This document shows positions 15,203 to 21,849 of a stretch of 25,482 nt of DNA, piece by piece (position 1 is the first letter of the stretch; every line of letters starts with the position of its first letter). The DNA lies in the NCBI GenBank assembly GCA_947626425.1, contig CANQRX010000008.1, positions 1 through 25,482 on the forward strand, given 5' to 3'. The stretch is from an uncultured Bacilli bacterium. GTDB lineage: Bacteria; Bacillota_I; Bacilli_A; RF39; UBA660. The position numbers and the translations under genes are program-made. Below the pieces are notes generated by a model. The model was not told where the DNA came from, did not search any database, and worked only from the letters and a program-made list of their open reading frames with translations.

Positions 15203-15667
15203 CTATTTAATTTCGCAGATGGCCCCATCTTTTTCAGCTTCATTTTTACTATCTTCTAAGGTACTTTGATCATCTTTTAAGCCTTCAAAACCTTGAGCCG
15301 CTAAATCTTCTTCGCTAGCCTTATCAACATCAATGTCTAAAATGGTATTATATTCATAATTTTGGTCATTAACATTAACTTTTAAACTCATACCTTCTTT
15401 AGTAAATTCTTCACTATTCTCATTCATGCTTTGTTTGTATTGTTCCCAGTTTTCTTGAACATCTGAATCAGTAATGGTTGTATTAACTTCCATTGTCATA
15501 TGCGTTAACTTGTCATTTTTGTAAGTCATCGAAATTACTTCTTCAATTTTTAATCCATCTTCATCTTCCGTCGTCGTACAAACTAATTTTTGCTCTTTGG
15601 CATCACCACATCCGGTAATTAAAATAACAAGCAATAAACTTAAAAATAACATCTTCAATTTTTTCAT
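15203..15667 (-). CDS. Small lipoprotein of unknown function
   Basis: The 154-residue protein begins with a lipoprotein signal: a basic MKKLK, hydrophobic LFLSLLLVILI, and lipobox ITGC with Cys at about residue 19. The mature part is acidic, with a pattern of beta strands and one long helix (TCTTTEDEDGLKIEE, MTYKNDKLTHMTMEV, ENWEQYKQSM). This resembles small DUF1307/YehR-like lipoproteins, but that is only an impression. I chose the ATG at 15667, preceded by GGGAGAG; an in-frame GTG at 15682 would use up that site. It lies downstream of lspA, whose product would cut its signal peptide, though it has its own candidate promoter and terminator. Confidence 0.82.
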   Translation of the reverse strand: MKKLKMLFLSLLLVILITGCGDAKEQKLVCTTTEDEDGLKIEEVISMTYKNDKLTHMTMEVNTTITDSDVQENWEQYKQSMNENSEEFTKEGMSLKVNVNDQNYEYNTILDIDVDKASEEDLAAQGFEGLKDDQSTLEDSKNEAEKDGAICEIK

Positions 15668-15691
15668 CTTACTCTCCCTCACTTTTTAACT

Positions 15692-15720
15692 AATTTACTA
15701 TATTTTCCTAATAATTACAA
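15692..15720 (-). promoter_or_regulatory. Candidate promoter of the lipoprotein gene
   Basis: TTGTAA (15715-15720) and TAAATT (15692-15697) have a 17-base spacer in the gap between the rluD-family gene and the lipoprotein gene. Confidence 0.45.
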
Positions 15721-15736
15721 CTATAAAAATTGAAAA

Positions 15737-16627
15737 TTATAATTCTTCTAAACCATCTAAAAAATCTTGAAATTCTTTAGGTAAAGGCACTTGAAAATGG
15801 AGATTTTCTTTCGTTATTGGTTCGGTAAAAGATATTTCACTAGAATGTAAAAATTGGCCAAAAGAAGTTGTTTTATTTTTTTGATAAACTGGATCATTAA
15901 CAATTGGATAACCAATATATGCTAAGTGAACGCGAATTTGATGAGTTCGGCCTGTTTCTAATTCACATGAAATTAAAGTATAATCTTTAAATCTTTTTAA
16001 AACCGTGACATGAGTAACAGCATGTTTACTATTTTTATCCGTCACTGCCATTTTTTTCCGATCATTTAAGTTTCTTCCAATTGGAGCATCAATGGTTATA
16101 TGATTATGTTTTAAAACACCTTTAACTAAGGCAATATAGGTTCTTTTTACTTTTTTTTCTTGAAAATCATGAGCCAAAATTTCATGAGCTTGATTATTTT
16201 TAGCCACCAAAATTAAACCAGATGTATCCTTATCAATTCGATGCACAATTCCAGGTCGAAAACTGCCATTGCAATCACTTAAATTATTGGTATGATAAAG
16301 TAAGGCATTAACTAATGTATGAGTATAATTACCATTACCAGGATGAACCACCATCCCACTTGGTTTATTAACTAATATGACATTGTCATCTTCAAAAACA
16401 ATATCTAAAGGTATATTCTCAGGTTGACTATCCATTTTAATTTCCAATTCTTTAACAATCGTAATAACATCTTGTTCTTTAACTTTCGCATTCGCTTTGG
16501 TTGGTTTCCCATTTAATAAAATACATTCTTCATTTATCATTTTGGCTATTAAAGACCGCGAATAATCCGTATGTTCACTTAAGTATTTATCAATTCGTAA
16601 ATTGTTTTCCTTAACGATTATTTCCAT
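15737..16627 (-). CDS. rluD: RluD-family 23S rRNA pseudouridine synthase
   Basis: The enzyme converts uridines of 23S rRNA to pseudouridine. It has an N-terminal S4 RNA-binding domain (LRIDKYLSEHTDYSRSLIAK, about 10-60) and a catalytic domain with VNKPSGMVVHPG, the active-site Asp132 in HRIDKDTSGLILVAK, KRTYIALVKG, and the C-terminal ELETGRTHQIRVHLAYIGYP. At 296 residues it has the normal length. I prefer the ATG at 16627, with AAAGGGTG 7 bases upstream, over a GTG three codons earlier inside that site. It overlaps the end of lspA by 17 bases; this lspA-rluD order is common in Firmicutes. Which uridines it modifies cannot be told from this sequence. Confidence 0.92.
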   Translation of the reverse strand: MEIIVKENNLRIDKYLSEHTDYSRSLIAKMINEECILLNGKPTKANAKVKEQDVITIVKELEIKMDSQPENIPLDIVFEDDNVILVNKPSGMVVHPGNGNYTHTLVNALLYHTNNLSDCNGSFRPGIVHRIDKDTSGLILVAKNNQAHEILAHDFQEKKVKRTYIALVKGVLKHNHITIDAPIGRNLNDRKKMAVTDKNSKHAVTHVTVLKRFKDYTLISCELETGRTHQIRVHLAYIGYPIVNDPVYQKNKTTSFGQFLHSSEISFTEPITKENLHFQVPLPKEFQDFLDGLEEL

Positions 16628-17075
16628 TTTTTTCACCCTTTCTTAATATATAAAAAATAACAAATAAACTAAAACCAATAACAATAGCAATGTCAGCTAT
16701 ATTAAAAGTTGGAAAATGGTAGCCGCCAAAATTAAAATCGAAGAAATCTCTTACACCCTTACAAAACAAGCGATCCCAAAAATTACCAATAACTCCCCCG
16801 TAAATTAAGGAAAAAATAATTGTTTTTTTTAAATCATCGGGAATTTCTTTTTCAATACTGCGAATTATTCCAAAGCAAATAACCGTCATTATTAAAATAA
16901 ATAAACGATGCCCTGAAAACAAAGAAAAAGCTCCACCTTGATTATAAACAAAATCTAAATTAAAAAAATTAGGAATAACAACAATAGTTTTAAAAAAATA
17001 TTTTTCAATGATAAATTTAGATATTTGATCACTTAATATTATACTTAAAATTAAAAGTATTTGCTTTTTTTTCAT
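16611..17075 (-). CDS. lspA: Lipoprotein signal peptidase (signal peptidase II)
   Basis: This inner-membrane aspartyl protease cuts prolipoprotein signal peptides before the lipid-modified Cys. The 154-residue protein has four hydrophobic segments and the family motifs: SDQISKFI, YNQGGAFSLF, GGVIGNFWDRLF, the catalytic Asp in VRDFFDF, and the second in FNIADIAI. The start has AAAGGAAT. It is followed by the rluD-family gene (17-base overlap) and a lipoprotein gene, one of its own substrates. Confidence 0.96.
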   Translation of the reverse strand: MKKKQILLILSIILSDQISKFIIEKYFFKTIVVIPNFFNLDFVYNQGGAFSLFSGHRLFILIMTVICFGIIRSIEKEIPDDLKKTIIFSLIYGGVIGNFWDRLFCKGVRDFFDFNFGGYHFPTFNIADIAIVIGFSLFVIFYILRKGEKNGNNR

Positions 17076-17095
17076 ACAAAATTCCTTTCAAGTTT

Positions 17096-17101
17096 ATTAT
17101 A
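17096..17101 (-). promoter_or_regulatory. Candidate -10 box for lspA
   Basis: A perfect TATAAT preceded directly by TG lies 20 bases before the lspA start. I see no good -35 at the right distance. Confidence 0.4.
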
Positions 17102-17147
17102 CACGTATATTTTCCAATTTTAAAGCCAAATTAATAATGTGATTGAT

Positions 17148-18437
17148 ATGGAAAAAAGAAATTTAATTGAAAATTTTTGTGAATTTGTTAAAGATGGTAG
17201 TTGTAGTTTTACAGCCGTTGCTAAAATCTCGGAAATTTTAAAATCCAAAGGTTTTAAAAAATTAGAAGAAACCGATAAATGGCAGTTAGAAACCGGTAAT
17301 TATTTTGTCACCAGAAATGATGCGACAATCATTGCCTTTACTATTCCAAAAGATTATTTTAGTAGTTTTATGATTTGCACAACTCATTGTGATAGTCCAT
17401 CCTTATGCTTAAAACCTCAAGGCGAACATGAAAAAAATAATTATAAAAAATTTAATGTCATGCCTTATGGTGGTTTATTAAATTATGGATGGTTAGACCG
17501 GCCTCTTTCTCTTGCGGGTCGGATTGTAATTAAAAATAATGAGCAAGAATTAACTAATAAAATAATTGATTTAAAAGAAGCTATTGCCGTTGTTCCAAGT
17601 GTCGCCGTTCATCAAAATGATAAAGCCAATTCCAATTTAGACTTAAATGCCCAAGATGATTTACAACCAATTATCTCTTTAAAAACCAACCAAAGTTTAA
17701 TGGATTATATTAAAGATTTTTATCAGATAAATGGCGAAATAATGGATTATGACCTTTATTTTTATAATATAGAAGAACCCCAATTAATTGGTTTAGAAAA
17801 AGATTTATTAGTTTCCCCCCGAATTGATAATTTAACCAGCGTTTATTCTGCCTTACAAGGTTTTTTAGAAAGTAACAATAAAGCCATCAATGTTTTTGTT
17901 GCTTTTAATAATGAAGAAATAGGCAGTCTTACCAAAGAAGGTGCCGAAAGTAGTTTTTTACTAGATATTTTAAAAAGAATCGCTACTTCTCTAGAATTGG
18001 ATTTAGCTAAAACCCTCGCCCATACTTTTGTGGTTAGTTCGGATAATACCCACGCTATTCACCCAAATCATGAAGAATACATGGATGATACAGGTAATTT
18101 AGATATAAATAAGGGCCTCGCTATTGTTAAAGAAGTAAATTCTACGACTGATGGTTATTTTTCAACTCTTTTTAAAATGATTTGTAACCAAACTAAAGCT
18201 TTATACCAAGATGCAACGATTAAAAATGATATTTCTTCTGGTTCCACCTTATCAACCCTATCGCTGCGGCATGTCAGCGTTAAATCGATTGATATTGGCA
18301 TACCTCAACTTGCCATGCACTCCTCATTTGAATGCTGTGGCACCGAAGATATTTATTATTTATATTTAGCAATTAAACAATTCTATCAAACTTATATTAA
18401 AATTGATAAAGAAAAGACAAAACTTATTTTTTCCTAG
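17148..18437 (+). CDS. apeB: M18-family aminopeptidase
   Basis: This cytoplasmic metallo-aminopeptidase of the M18 (aspartyl aminopeptidase) family removes N-terminal residues, often acidic ones. The binuclear metal and catalytic residues appear in order: HCDSPSLCLKP, SPRIDNLTSVYSAL, FNNEEIGSLTKEGAES, VVSSDNTHAIHPNHEE and IGIPQLAMHSSFECCG. The length of about 429 residues fits the family. The start is uncertain: ATG at 17148 or GTG at 17139, neither with a visible ribosome-binding site, and transcription may start very close by. Its last 14 bases overlap the end of the convergent RDD gene and lie in the loop of a shared terminator hairpin. M18 versus M42 is settled by the NEEIGS and HPNHEE motifs. 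Confidence 0.92.
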   Translation: MEKRNLIENFCEFVKDGSCSFTAVAKISEILKSKGFKKLEETDKWQLETGNYFVTRNDATIIAFTIPKDYFSSFMICTTHCDSPSLCLKPQGEHEKNNYKKFNVMPYGGLLNYGWLDRPLSLAGRIVIKNNEQELTNKIIDLKEAIAVVPSVAVHQNDKANSNLDLNAQDDLQPIISLKTNQSLMDYIKDFYQINGEIMDYDLYFYNIEEPQLIGLEKDLLVSPRIDNLTSVYSALQGFLESNNKAINVFVAFNNEEIGSLTKEGAESSFLLDILKRIATSLELDLAKTLAHTFVVSSDNTHAIHPNHEEYMDDTGNLDINKGLAIVKEVNSTTDGYFSTLFKMICNQTKALYQDATIKNDISSGSTLSTLSLRHVSVKSIDIGIPQLAMHSSFECCGTEDIYYLYLAIKQFYQTYIKIDKEKTKLIFS

Positions 18438-18453
18438 GTTTTGTCTTTTTTTC
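18412..18453. terminator. Bidirectional terminator spanning two overlapping gene ends
   Basis: AAAGACAAAAC (18413-18423) and GTTTTGTCTTT (18438-18448) form a perfect 11-base stem flanked by A and T runs. The 14-base loop is exactly the overlap of the two convergent genes and holds both stop codons. Confidence 0.85.
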
Positions 18454-19134
18454 TTTATGATTTTCTTTATTTTTAACTTCCGTAATTTTTGCATCCACTA
18501 AATTGCTAGCCTTTTCTTGAATATTCCATAAAGGTAAAGCCTCATCGTAAACGACTTTTGTATTTGCTAAAACATCATGTAATCCCCGGCCATCAGCTCT
18601 TACTAAAATCATAAACAGATTAATATACATTATTATATAACCAACAAGATTTATATTTTGATAAATAGGTAAATATTTATCAACTTTAAACATATAAACA
18701 ATCAGTAATTCTAAAATTGGAATTAATAAATTATATAAAACAACTGCTCGCACAAAATAATTAGCTAATGTTAATTTTTTTTCTTTAACCGGAATGATTT
18801 TTAACCTAAAAAACTTCTTACCAATTGTTTGTCCTTTTAAATAAAATTGAACAAATATAAAATAAATACCAAAACAAATTGTTGAAATAATAACATAACT
18901 GATATTTAAGCGATATAATTCATAAGCAATCGGAATAATCGCCTGATTAAATTCTTCTTCACTTATTTCATCTTTTTGAAATTGTTCATTAACATTAATA
19001 ACTTCACTATATTTAATATTATAAGCTTCTTTAGTTGGATTAAAAAAAGGAATTAGCATTACGATATAAATAATAATTGTGACAATTAAATAATCAATTA
19101 GATAGGCACCAAATCTTTTTAATATTGTACCCAT
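18424..19134 (-). CDS. RDD-family membrane protein
   Basis: The 236-residue integral membrane protein has the RDD pattern: an N-terminal RFGAYLIDYLIV (Arg and Asp of the signature at the edge of the first membrane helix), a second helix at about 78-97, the GKKFFRLKIIPV loop, and further helices at about 125-145 and 160-178. The C-terminus (from about 205) is cytoplasmic and very rich in Lys and Glu. RDD proteins are poorly characterised; some are implicated in transport of ions or small solutes, so function here is open. GAGGTG precedes the start. The 3' end is encoded within the shared terminator, and the Lys-rich tail is partly a consequence of that. Confidence 0.85.
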   Translation of the reverse strand: MGTILKRFGAYLIDYLIVTIIIYIVMLIPFFNPTKEAYNIKYSEVINVNEQFQKDEISEEEFNQAIIPIAYELYRLNISYVIISTICFGIYFIFVQFYLKGQTIGKKFFRLKIIPVKEKKLTLANYFVRAVVLYNLLIPILELLIVYMFKVDKYLPIYQNINLVGYIIMYINLFMILVRADGRGLHDVLANTKVVYDEALPLWNIQEKASNLVDAKITEVKNKENHKEKKTKPRKK

Positions 19135-19162
19135 TTTAAATTACACCTCACTTACAAAGGAG

Positions 19163-19171
19163 ATTATAACA
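19163..19171 (-). promoter_or_regulatory. Extended -10 promoter of the RDD gene
   Basis: TGTTATAAT is a perfect extended -10. A TTGAAC (19179-19184) is only 10 bases upstream, too close to act as its -35. Confidence 0.5.
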
Positions 19172-19172
19172 T

Positions 19173-19235
19173 AAAAAAGTTCAATTTACTAGATACCATA
19201 AATAAAGGGTTTGTCGGTGTTTCTTGAACTTTTTT
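19173..19235. repeat. 12-base inverted repeat with 39-base gap
   Basis: AAAAAAGTTCAA (19173-19184) and TTGAACTTTTTT (19224-19235) are perfect complements. On the minus strand it could act as a large-loop terminator for trxB transcripts; alternatively it is the operator region of the decayed antitoxin gene to its right. Confidence 0.6.
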
Positions 19236-19357
19236 AATAAGGTTTAGTAAATTAAGTTATGTTAGTAAAAAGTTTAAAAATATATTTTTTTCATTTTGTC
19301 GGGTATTTTCTTGGATTTTACCCTACGTTATGTCAAAATTATAAAAAGGTGAAAACA

Positions 19358-19461
19358 ATGATTTATTCATACAAAGAACTTTTAAAAAGTATGGTACTAG
19401 ATATAATATTAAGAAAGCAATTGATAATAAAGAAAATAGGGTTAGTCAAAAAATGAATTGA
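19358..19461 (+). pseudogene. Remnant of an AbiEi-like antitoxin N-terminal domain
   Basis: The ATG at 19358 has AAAAGGTG upstream and encodes MIYSYKELL; adding one base to the A5 run at 19384-19388 continues it as KKYGTRYNIKKAIDNKEN. This matches the winged-helix start I know from AbiEi-family type IV antitoxins (YKELLKKYG..Y.I.KAI..K). It then meets TGA at 19459, long before the usual protein length, and no AbiEii partner follows. It is thus a frameshifted and truncated leftover. Family assignment rests on about 25 residues. Confidence 0.45.
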
Positions 19462-19505
19462 GCCATTTTATTCAAAATTATGTAAACATTTAAGTTTTAT
19501 TATCC

Positions 19506-19589
19506 TTATTTTCCTTCCTCAACGTAGTATCCATATCCAGAGACATAAATTAAAACTTGTCCTTCATCAAATATGCCAATTTTTCTACT
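19506..19589 (-). pseudogene. Possible C-terminal fragment of an unknown gene
   Basis: A minus-strand stretch of 27 codons (VEKIGIFDEGQVLIYVSGYG, then YYVEEGK and TAA) reads like real protein but has no start; a stop lies in frame just upstream, and a further protein-like stretch (NGIRFANVTFK) continues in another frame. I cannot name the family. The region 19462-19659 holds nothing else I can recognise. Confidence 0.3.
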
Positions 19590-19659
19590 TAAATGTTACA
19601 TTTGCAAAACGAATTCCATTTTCAAATATTTATAATTACATAAAATCCTTTTGATTACA

Positions 19660-20571
19660 TTAGTTATTTTCTAAAAAATTAATTGCCATCATAGCCGCGA
19701 TAGTTCCATCCGCCGTTGCCGTTGTAAGTTGCCGAATCTTTTTTTGCCGAACATCTCCTGCGACAAACAAACCTTCAATATTGGTTTTGGTACTATCATC
19801 AGCTTCGACTGTTCGATCACTAGCTAGATTAATAAGGTTTTCAACTAGTGTAGTGTTAGCTACTCGACCTATGGCCACGAAAAGTCCATCAACTTTTAAA
19901 GTTGTTTTTTTATTATTTTTAACATTTTGAATAACAATTTCTTCTAAAGAATCTTTGCCAATTAATTTTTCAACAACTGAATCCAAATAAAATTCCACAT
20001 TTTTTTTAGTTTTTAATAATTCAACTTTTTTAGCCTCAGCCCGAAATGTATCACGACGATGAATTAAGTAAACTTTTTGGCATAAGTTAGCCAGATACAA
20101 ACAATCTTCAATCGCCGTATTACCTCCACCAATCACGGCTACGACCCCGTCTTTAAAGAAAGCCCCATCACAAGTCGCACAGTAACTAATTCCTTTTCCA
20201 ATTAAATTTCGTTCGTTTTCTAAATCGAGCATTTTGGTTTTGGAACCCGTTGCTAAAATAACCGTTTGAGAATAAAATTCTTCTTTTTTGGTTTTAACAA
20301 TAAACTTGGAAGCCTCTTTTTTGATTTCTAGGACTTCACCATATTTTTCTTCCATACCTAGTTCTTTGGCTTGTTCATACATACTACTACCTAATTCCAT
20401 ACCGGAAATTTCTTTAAATCCGGGATAATTAACTACATTTTTACTTTCAATAATCTGGCCCCCAAAATTTTGTTTTTCAATTACTAAAACAGATTTATTG
20501 GCCCGTAAGCCATAAATCGCGGCTGCTAAACCAGCAGGCCCGCCCCCAATAATTAAAATATCGTATAGCAT
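19660..20571 (-). CDS. trxB: Thioredoxin reductase
   Basis: This FAD-dependent enzyme uses NADPH to reduce thioredoxin. The 303-residue protein has the FAD-binding motif GGGPAGLAAAIYG at the N-terminus, the redox disulfide C131-A-T-C134-D, the NADPH-binding GGGNTAIEDCLYL with HRRDTFRA (Arg residues that favour NADPH), and the C-terminal FAD motif GLFVAGDVRQKKIRQLTTA. The ATG has AAGGAG and lies 17 bases after the dUTPase stop, so the two are cotranscribed. In this setting it may supply reducing power for ribonucleotide or peroxide metabolism. No thioredoxin gene is in the window. Confidence 0.95.
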   Translation of the reverse strand: MLYDILIIGGGPAGLAAAIYGLRANKSVLVIEKQNFGGQIIESKNVVNYPGFKEISGMELGSSMYEQAKELGMEEKYGEVLEIKKEASKFIVKTKKEEFYSQTVILATGSKTKMLDLENERNLIGKGISYCATCDGAFFKDGVVAVIGGGNTAIEDCLYLANLCQKVYLIHRRDTFRAEAKKVELLKTKKNVEFYLDSVVEKLIGKDSLEEIVIQNVKNNKKTTLKVDGLFVAIGRVANTTLVENLINLASDRTVEADDSTKTNIEGLFVAGDVRQKKIRQLTTATADGTIAAMMAINFLENN

Positions 20572-20588
20572 AACATTCTCCTTGCCAA

Positions 20589-21059
20589 TTAGTTTTCTTT
20601 TTGATCGGTGGAACCAAAACCACCTGTCCGTACGTTCTCGGATACAACATCATTATCGACCATTAAATATTTTAAAAACATTACTTGACCAATAACATCT
20701 CCTTTTTTGACATATAAATCTTCGGTATTAAAATTATAATATTGAAAGAAAAAATGGCCATCATTACTTTCATTACCATAATAATCTTTATCTACTAAAC
20801 CAATACTATTACTCATAATAAATCCTTTTTTGGGGCCTGAACTGCGATTTAACAAAACAAAACATTCATCATCTTGACAATAAGCTTTTAAACCGGTGGG
20901 AATTAAAGTCGGTTTCATTCCTGGTTTATATGGGGGTATTACAATATCACAAGCCGCTTCCACATCATAAGCTGCTGAATACTTAGTTTTTCTAACTGGT
21001 AAATTAATATCTTTGTCTAAATAATCTTTAACAACTTCAAAACCCCGAAGTTTTTTCAT
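20589..21059 (-). CDS. dut: dUTP diphosphatase
   Basis: The trimeric dUTPase hydrolyses dUTP to dUMP and pyrophosphate, keeping uracil out of DNA and feeding dTMP synthesis. All five family motifs are present in 156 residues: SAAYDVEA (I), NRSSGPKKG (II), NSIGLVDKDYYGN with catalytic Asp90 (III), VKKGDVIGQVMF (IV), and the C-terminal RTGGFGSTDQ arm (V). AAAGGAT precedes the ATG. It is the first gene of the dut-trxB unit, whose promoter overlaps the 3' end of the Crp/Fnr-family gene. Its place beside nrdDG groups it with dNTP supply. Confidence 0.96.
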   Translation of the reverse strand: MKKLRGFEVVKDYLDKDINLPVRKTKYSAAYDVEAACDIVIPPYKPGMKPTLIPTGLKAYCQDDECFVLLNRSSGPKKGFIMSNSIGLVDKDYYGNESNDGHFFFQYYNFNTEDLYVKKGDVIGQVMFLKYLMVDNDVVSENVRTGGFGSTDQKEN

Positions 21060-21083
21060 AAATCCACATCCTTTTCCAAAAAC

Positions 21084-21112
21084 ATTATATCCTAATCTTT
21101 AATATTTGTCAT
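21084..21112 (-). promoter_or_regulatory. Promoter of dut-trxB
   Basis: ATGACA (21107-21112, one mismatch to TTGACA) and a perfect TATAAT (21084-21089) are 17 bases apart. The -35 lies in the last codons of the upstream regulator gene. Confidence 0.7.
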
Positions 21113-21734
21113 ATAAAAGTGTAATTCTCTTTCCCTTTACTACAATTAAACCATCTTCTTTTAAATACTTAATTTCCCTAGACATTGCACTTCGATCAAT
21201 CGCTAGAAAATCCGCAAGTTCGGTAAAATTAAAAGGCAAAATAAATTCTCTTTTTCCCACATTGTTTGATTCAATATTAAAATACTCTAACAATTTATTT
21301 CGAATTGATTTTTTGGTTAATATTTCAATTCGTTCATTTTTCATTTTCATTTTTTCATTCATAATTTCTAAAAGGTTTTTCATAAACTGTTGATGGTAAT
21401 GTCTATCTAATGATAAATTTAAAATACTATCAAAATCAATAATATAAATAACACTTTCTTCTTTGGTAAATATTTCATATTCATTACCTCTTAAAGGAGA
21501 AATATCGCTGCCAAAAATATCGGCCGGCTTTAGCTCATCAATAATCGTCCGATTGCCACTGTAGTCAGTTTTAATAATTTGTAAACTTCCGGTTATAACT
21601 AAACCTACAATATTTTTTTCGGTAATTTTATCTAAAATATATTCATTTTTAGAAAATTTTAAGCGGGTTGCCTCTAAAGTGTAAAGTAACTTTTCTTGAT
21701 TTTTACCTTCAATATTGTGAAATAAATTGATCAT
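21099..21734 (-). CDS. Crp/Fnr-family transcription regulator
   Basis: The 211-residue protein has an N-terminal cyclic-nucleotide-binding-like beta barrel (about 10-115, with GLVITGSLQIIKTDYSGN and ADIFG), a long dimer helix (about 120-150) and a C-terminal winged helix with the recognition region FTELADFLAIDRSAMSREIK near 168-188. There is no N-terminal cysteine cluster, so it is not an Fe-S FNR, and the cAMP-contact residues are not obvious; the signal is unknown. GAGGTG precedes the ATG, within a small inverted repeat. It is divergent from nrdD and shares with it a palindrome that overlaps its own -35, suggesting self-repression. Confidence 0.88.
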   Translation of the reverse strand: MINLFHNIEGKNQEKLLYTLEATRLKFSKNEYILDKITEKNIVGLVITGSLQIIKTDYSGNRTIIDELKPADIFGSDISPLRGNEYEIFTKEESVIYIIDFDSILNLSLDRHYHQQFMKNLLEIMNEKMKMKNERIEILTKKSIRNKLLEYFNIESNNVGKREFILPFNFTELADFLAIDRSAMSREIKYLKEDGLIVVKGKRITLLYDKY

Positions 21735-21750
21735 TTTGCACCTCGCAAAA
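21734..21750. promoter_or_regulatory. Inverted repeat enclosing the regulator's ribosome-binding site
   Basis: TTTTGC and GCAAAA (6-base arms, 5-base gap) flank GAGGT on the minus strand and run into the start codon. In RNA it would put the ribosome-binding site in a hairpin loop. Confidence 0.5.
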
Positions 21751-21752
21751 AA

Positions 21753-21781
21753 AGAATAACATATTTTACATTTTGTTGCAA
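21753..21781 (-). promoter_or_regulatory. Promoter of the Crp/Fnr-family gene
   Basis: TTGCAA (21776-21781) and TATTCT with an upstream TGT (-10 at 21753-21758) are 17 bases apart. The -35 lies inside the 16-base palindrome. Confidence 0.55.
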
Positions 21782-21789
21782 ATGCAACA
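21774..21789. promoter_or_regulatory. Palindromic operator between regulator and nrdD
   Basis: TGTTGC-AAAT-GCAACA is a perfect 6-4-6 palindrome with the geometry of Crp/Fnr sites. Its centre (21781.5) is about 41.5 bases before the predicted nrdD start point near 21823, the class II activator position. Confidence 0.7.
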
Positions 21790-21807
21790 CATAATTAATT
21801 TATAGTA

Positions 21808-21816
21808 TGCTATAAT
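21808..21816 (+). promoter_or_regulatory. Extended -10 promoter of nrdDG
   Basis: TGCTATAAT is a perfect extended -10. No -35 match lies 17 bases upstream (CACATA), as expected for an activator-dependent promoter. Confidence 0.7.
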
Positions 21817-21849
21817 TGGTTCGTAAAAGAAAGGTAGAAAAAGATTTTT

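Noticed and set aside
19259..19456. 65-codon plus-strand frame read as one small gene
   Set aside because: Only the part from 19358 resembles a protein family, and only with a frame change. The upstream part is AT-rich leader with promoter-like blocks.
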